Assembly: GCF_019112545.1 (NCBI RefSeq)
Contig: NW_025064910.1
Location: 124,001-188,000, forward strand
Length of the DNA: 64,000 bases
From: Guyanagaster necrorhizus
Lineage: Eukaryota; Basidiomycota; Agaricomycetes; Agaricales; Physalacriaceae
Reading direction: 5' to 3'
The stretch's first letter is position 1; every line of letters starts with the position of its first letter. The notes under the pieces were generated by a model. The model searched no databases. It worked only from the letters and a program-made list of their open reading frames with translations, and was not told where the DNA came from. The position numbers were made by a program, and so were the translations under genes. Shown piece by piece: positions 59,271 through 64,000 of this stretch.

Positions 59271-62200
59271 TGAGCGATTCCACTAGGACGGCCGAAAACT
59301 TTAATGGTGTGCACAAAACAGCCGTGGAACAGACTGATAGTATTCCTGTAGATACTTCAATGTCAAAACTACCCACGCATTCGAATATACCCAGTATTAC
59401 CCTGCACACCACTGAATCGCAAAAAGCAACTCAAGCGCCTACAGGCCGAACAGGGGCAGAGAGCCCAAAAACCTGGCTCAAACCGTTCAAAACCGAATGG
59501 ACATGGCAGGCCATCAGTAATGCATGAGACGAAGAAGCAGTGAAGGCCGTCCTGAAGAACTGGGTACATCGCACCCAGGTAGAGGAGGTGATTGACGAAG
59601 TAATAGCTGGGATAAAACGAGCAGAGAGGTGTCAAGCTCTGGAATGGCTTGACGAGCTTAGGGGACCTTGGAGGTTCATCCGATGAGCCAAAACCTCTGG
59701 GCGAGACTTAATAATTAAGTCCCAAATCGAAACCCTCACAAACTGAAGCGTTCACGAAGTAACTGCCTTAATCGACAGTGGATGCACCGGGAGTTCCATC
59801 AATCGAGCCTTCATCACCAAGCATCAGATCCCGACCTGAGCCACTGCCACCCCAATCCCAGTATATAATGCGGATGGAACCAAGAACCAGGCCGGGTCTA
59901 TCACAGAATTCGTAGAACTTCGACTAACCATCGGAGACCAGTCGGAGCGGATCGATCTGGCAGTCACCGATCTCAGGACCAAAGAAGTATTTCTGGGACA
60001 TGATTGGCTCATACGACATAACCCTCTGATCAATTGGAAAACAGGATGAATCACATTCGCCCGATGCTGATGTCGAAAAATCCCATTTGAACTACCCGAT
60101 GAAGATCCAGACGACCGATGGGATGAGGAGATGGAAGAGGGAGAAACCATCCTAGCCATGGATGTTCAGTGGGAATTACACATACGAGCACTACACCACG
60201 CCAATGAGCTAGCGGCACAAGCTCACAAACACAAGGAGGAAAGGACATTCAAAGAGATGGTCCTCTCATGGGCCAGAGACTTTAAAGACCTCTTCGCAAA
60301 GGAAAACTTCGACGAACTACCAGACCCCAAACTGTGGGACCATGCAATTGAGCTAATCCCCAATGCGAATGCAAACCTCGATTGCAAAACCTACCCCCTA
60401 TCTAACAATGAGCAGCAAGAACTGGACAAGTTTCTAGAAGAAAACCTGTCCAGCGGGAGAATCAGGACCTCCAAGTCTCCAATGGCATCTCCGTTCTTTT
60501 TTGTCAAAAAGAAAGACGGGAAGCTTCGCCCAGTTCAGGACTACCAAAAACTGAACGAAATGACCATTAAAAATCGGTACCCCCTCCCCCTCATTTTGGA
60601 GCTAATGGATAAGCTCTGAGGTGCCAAATATTATACCAAGCTTGATGTCCAATGGGGATATAACAACGTCCGAATCAAGGAAGGGGATGAATGGAAGGCG
60701 GCCTTCTGGACTAACCGAGGGTTGTTTGAACCTACGATAATGTTCTTTGGGCTTACCAACTCTCCAGCAACTTTCCAGTGGATGATGAATGACATATTCA
60801 AAGACCTCGTCACCACAGGAAAAGTTACAATTTACCTGGACAATATCCTCGTCATGTCAAAAACCAAAGAAGAACATCGAACCCTAGTCTGAAAGGTCCT
60901 AGTGCTTATGAGGAAGCATAAGTTATTCCTCAAAGCGGAGAAGTGTGAATTCAAGGTACTCGAGACAGAATACCTCAGAGTAATCATTTCTGAAGGGAGC
61001 ATTCGCATAGACCCAGTAAAGATGGCTGGAGTCGCCGACTGGCCCATACCCACCAGGAAGAAAGAACTCCAGTCATTCCTTGGTTTCACAAATTTTTATC
61101 GACGGTTCATACGAGACTACAGTAAAATCGTATGACCCATGACCCAGTTAACTGGTAATGCCCCTTGGGCATGGGGAACAGCTCAACAAACTGCCTTCGA
61201 TAGACTTAAACAAAAGCTGGCTGAGGATGTCATACTCGCCATACCGACCAACGACGGGAAATTCCGAGTCGAGGTGGACTCTAGTGAGGGAGCTATAGGC
61301 ACCATTCTATCCCAAGAACAAGAGGGGAGATAGCGACTGGTGGCATTTCTCTCCAAAGCCTTGTCAGTAACAGAAAGGAACTACGAGATATACGACAAGG
61401 AACTACTAGCCATCATGCTAGCACTTGAAGAGTGGCGTCACTACCTGATAGGGGTGACCGAAACCTTCGAAATATGGACCGACCACCAAAACCTATGATA
61501 TTTCCAGCAGCCACAGAAACTCAATCGGCGACAAGCTTGTTGGGTCACCGAATTAACCCAGTATCAATATACTCTGCACCACAAGCCCGGAGCAGCCAAT
61601 AAAAAGGCTGACTTACTAAGTTGATGGGCAGACCATGACCAGGGGGGAGGCGATAATGAGGGAGTAACAATCCTCCGACCGGAACACTTCCGAGCCATGA
61701 TCATGCTGGCATCGGAAGAGATCCATGAGAGGATTAAAAGTGCAACCCGTGACTCCCACAAATGAGATCAATGGATTGCCCCATCATTAAACCACAAACA
61801 AGGACTAGCAATGGAGGAGAGAATGATCTGATATGATGGACGGATCTACATTCCGCGAGATCATACCCTTCGGGGCGAAATCATCGCTACATGTCATGAT
61901 CACGAAACTGCAGGACATCCCGGAATCGCTAAAACTCAAGAACTGATACTCCGAGAGTATTGGTGGCCAAAACTTAACAAAGACGTCACCGCCTACGTCA
62001 AGGCATGCGAAGTCTGTCAACAAGAGAAGGCATCGACCCAACCACGTGCTGCCCCCTTATACCCAAACGAAATTCCAATCGCCCCATAGACTCATATCTC
62101 CGTCGACATGATCACCAGATTACCAGAAAGTCAGGAGTATGATGCCATCATCATAATCGTTGATCGCTTCTCAAAAGCCATCATTCCAATCACCTGCTCC

Positions 62201-63163
62201 ACAGAACTCACATCTGAGGGATGGGCAAAAATACTTCGCGACAAAGTATACATGAAATACGAAATGCCACAAGTTGTCATATCAGACCGTGGACCACAGT
62301 TCATTTCAAAATTCATGACGGACCTCTATCGTCTCCTTAACATTCGACAAAATGCATCAACCGCATACCACCCACAGACCGACGGACAGACGGAAAGGGT
62401 TAATCAGGAGATCGAAAAATATCTACGACTATTCATCAATTACCGACAAGATGACTGGACGGAATGGCTCACACTTGCCACATTCCAACATAATAACCAT
62501 GTCCATTCCGCCACGGGAAAAACCCCATTTTTTGTAAACCATGGATGACATCCAAACGTCGCACAATCAATCTGACACCACGCTACCACCCCTGCCTCCT
62601 CAGACTTTGCCTCAACCATGGCAACAATCCATGAAGAAACCAAAACTGCACTCGAAAAAGCTACAGCATCCATGAAAAACCAATACGACAAATGACGACA
62701 CACATTCCACACCTATGCGATCCACGATAAAGTATGGCTCGATACAACAAACCTGCACCTCCCACACCCCAAACGAAAATTATCCGACAAATGCACAGGG
62801 CCATTCCCAATCCTCGCCAGAATTGGCGCATCTGCATACAAACTACGACTACCGAAGGCATGAAAAATACATGACATCTTCAATGAGTCCCTCCTCACCC
62901 CATACATCTCACCGGCATTCCCAAACCAGGAAAAACCACCAGAACTATCACCAATTCTCATTGACGACAAGGAACACTACGAAATTGACCAAGTACTGAA
63001 TCATAAACTCCAAAAGGTCAAAGCAAAAGGCGGAGGGACAACAACCACCATTGATTACCTCATAAGCTGGAAAGGATTCGGACCCGAGTCCAACCAGTGG
63101 ATTAACGAAAAGTACATGTCAGCAGACGATGCCATTCATGACTACGAATTAACCCTAAATTAA
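59270..63163 (+). pseudogene. Gypsy E pol (protease, RT, RNase H, integrase, chromodomain)
   Basis: One frame from about 59270 to a TAA at 63161-63163. Protease: ALIDSGCTGSSI near 59770. RT: from about 60400 ([20 protein letters not shown] near 60490), with the catalytic site reading YLDN at 60833-60844 where YxDD is expected. RNase [20 protein letters not shown] near 61350 and TDHQNL near 61485. Integrase: HHCC-type CEVCQQEK near 62010, SVDMI near 62100, ISDRGPQF near 62280, TDGQTERVNQEIEKYL near 62380. Chromodomain: HYEIDQVLNHKL to INEKYMSADDAI, about 62974-63130. About 18 stops are present, nearly all TGA at Arg-like positions. Confidence 0.9.
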
Positions 63164-63196
63164 GCCATCGGGATGATGGTCTTAAGGAGGGGGTAA

Positions 63197-63628
63197 TGTT
63201 ACGATTTTTCACCTTTTTATCTTTTCTTCACACTTGAACCCCTATCCAGGCTTAGTCAAGGCATCATGAGAAGGGATTAGTCAGCACAATGACTTATTAC
63301 TCACAACCACACAACGATGCCTGACAACGCCCAAACACCCTTTTATGTATAACAACAATGCTCAAGGACTATGGGCACCATGGACACAGAATGACACAAT
63401 AGGACACAGTATTATTAGCACCATCTGTACAGTATTTAAGACCCTCAGCTCTTGCTGGTATACCTCAGCTTCGAGCTAAAGTTTATACATACCATTCTAC
63501 TCTCAAGCCACTTCCAAAGCCTTGTGACACACCATGGCCGGTCAAACTTGAGAACTCGATCAATCACCCAAAGTGTGAGGTGCGATTGTTTATCCCGTGA
63601 CCACTACACATGATGCTTGGGCCTAACA
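63197..63628 (+). repeat. Gypsy E 3' LTR
   Basis: A 432-bp LTR ending GGGCCTAACA, preceded by the purine-rich tract AAGGAGGGGGTAA and followed by GATAG. Confidence 0.95.
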
Positions 63629-63633
63629 GATAG

Positions 63634-64000
63634 TCACTGAAAGGAATTATAAGATCTATGACAAGGAGTTGCTAGCAATCATGCTAGCATTAGAAGAGTG
63701 GTGACACTATCTAATCAGAGCCATTCAAACCTTCAAGATCTGGACAGATCACCAGAATCTCTGATACTTCAGGCAACCACAGAAACTTAACCAACAACAG
63801 GCATGCTGGGTCACTGAACTAAGTCAGTACCTGTATACTCTGCACTATAAGGCAGAAACCACAAACAAAAAAGCAGACCTGCTCAGCTGGAGGGCCAATC
63901 ATGATCAAGAGGAATATGACAATAAGAGAGTCATATTAATTCAGCCTAAGCATTTCAGGGCAATGATTATGCTTACAGAAGAGGAAATTCATGAACAGAT
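63634..64000 (+). mobile_element. Older Gypsy copy F, right part, cut by window edge
   Basis: The RNase H region of copy F continues after the insertion: [25 protein letters not shown], then LNQQQACWVTELSQYLYTLH, KADLLSW and FRAMIMLTEEEIHEQ at the edge. It is CpG-free, so older than E, and incomplete at the right edge. Confidence 0.9.

Larger units (their letters stand above)
55644..63628 (+). mobile_element. Full-length Ty3/Gypsy chromovirus-type element E, recent insertion
   Basis: A 7985-bp element with two 432-bp LTRs (55644-56075, 63197-63628) and a perfect 5-bp duplication GATAG (55639-55643, 63629-63633). It has a self-priming site at 56077-56090, gag, pol in Gypsy order (protease, RT, RNase H, integrase), a C-terminal chromodomain and a purine tract before the 3' LTR. 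It still has many CpGs, unlike its neighbours. Roughly 18 premature stops in pol, nearly all TGA, make it defective as sequenced. Confidence 0.95.

Noticed and set aside
55644..63628. TGA recoded as an amino acid in element E (long frames broken almost only by TGA)
   Set aside because: Host genes here use TGA neither as sense nor in place of Trp, and the TGA sites correspond to CGA by CpG decay. Neighbouring copies show the same change more strongly.

Overview
The window looks like a piece of an agaricomycete (mushroom-forming basidiomycete) nuclear genome. Its genes carry many 37-71 bp GT-AG introns, some exons are tiny, and the families are typical of Agaricomycetes: a DUF6533-type seven-helix protein, a CAP59/GT69 glycosyltransferase, SRPK-like kinases and salicylate-hydroxylase-like monooxygenases. 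I built exon models by hand; for each model given as complete, exon lengths sum to a multiple of three and splice phases agree.

Left half (1-32.7 kb) is gene-bearing with normal CpG content. In order it holds: an ABC1/UbiB atypical kinase (-); a Mid1 calcium-channel regulator (+), divergent from it; an FAD monooxygenase (-); a three-finger C2H2 protein (-); a small unknown protein (-); a gene-poor stretch with a decayed unknown gene; a KDM4/JMJD2-type histone demethylase (+); an Nbs1/nibrin homologue (+); a DUF6533 membrane protein in at least 14 exons (+); a GT69/CAP59 glycosyltransferase (+); two tandem, broken SRPK-like kinase copies (+); a ten-exon EamA/DMT transporter (-); and an atypical SDR (+). 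I see no biosynthetic cluster. KDM4 and NBS1 are neighbours on one strand.

Right half (32.7-64 kb) is a nest of LTR retrotransposons almost without CpG. A Ty1/Copia element (32704-37397) holds a solo LTR of its own family inside gag. It is followed by a decayed Ty3/Gypsy chromovirus-type element (37604-45480), two more LTRs of the same Gypsy family with gag fragments, an inverted Gypsy remnant, and unclassified repeat DNA. A young Gypsy copy (55644-63628, perfect 5-bp target duplication GATAG, two 432-bp LTRs) sits inside the RNase H region of an older relative that runs off the right edge.

The main signal in the repeat half is mutational. Nearly all damage is C-to-T/G-to-A at CpG: CGA codons became TGA, a catalytic Asp of the reverse transcriptase became Asn, and the two LTRs of the young copy differ almost only at former CpGs. 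Two priming mechanisms are also readable. The Copia element has a half-tRNA (initiator-Met anticodon arm) primer site. The Gypsy family has a Tf1-like self-priming site complementary to its own LTR. Family assignments come from motif recognition only; no database search was run.
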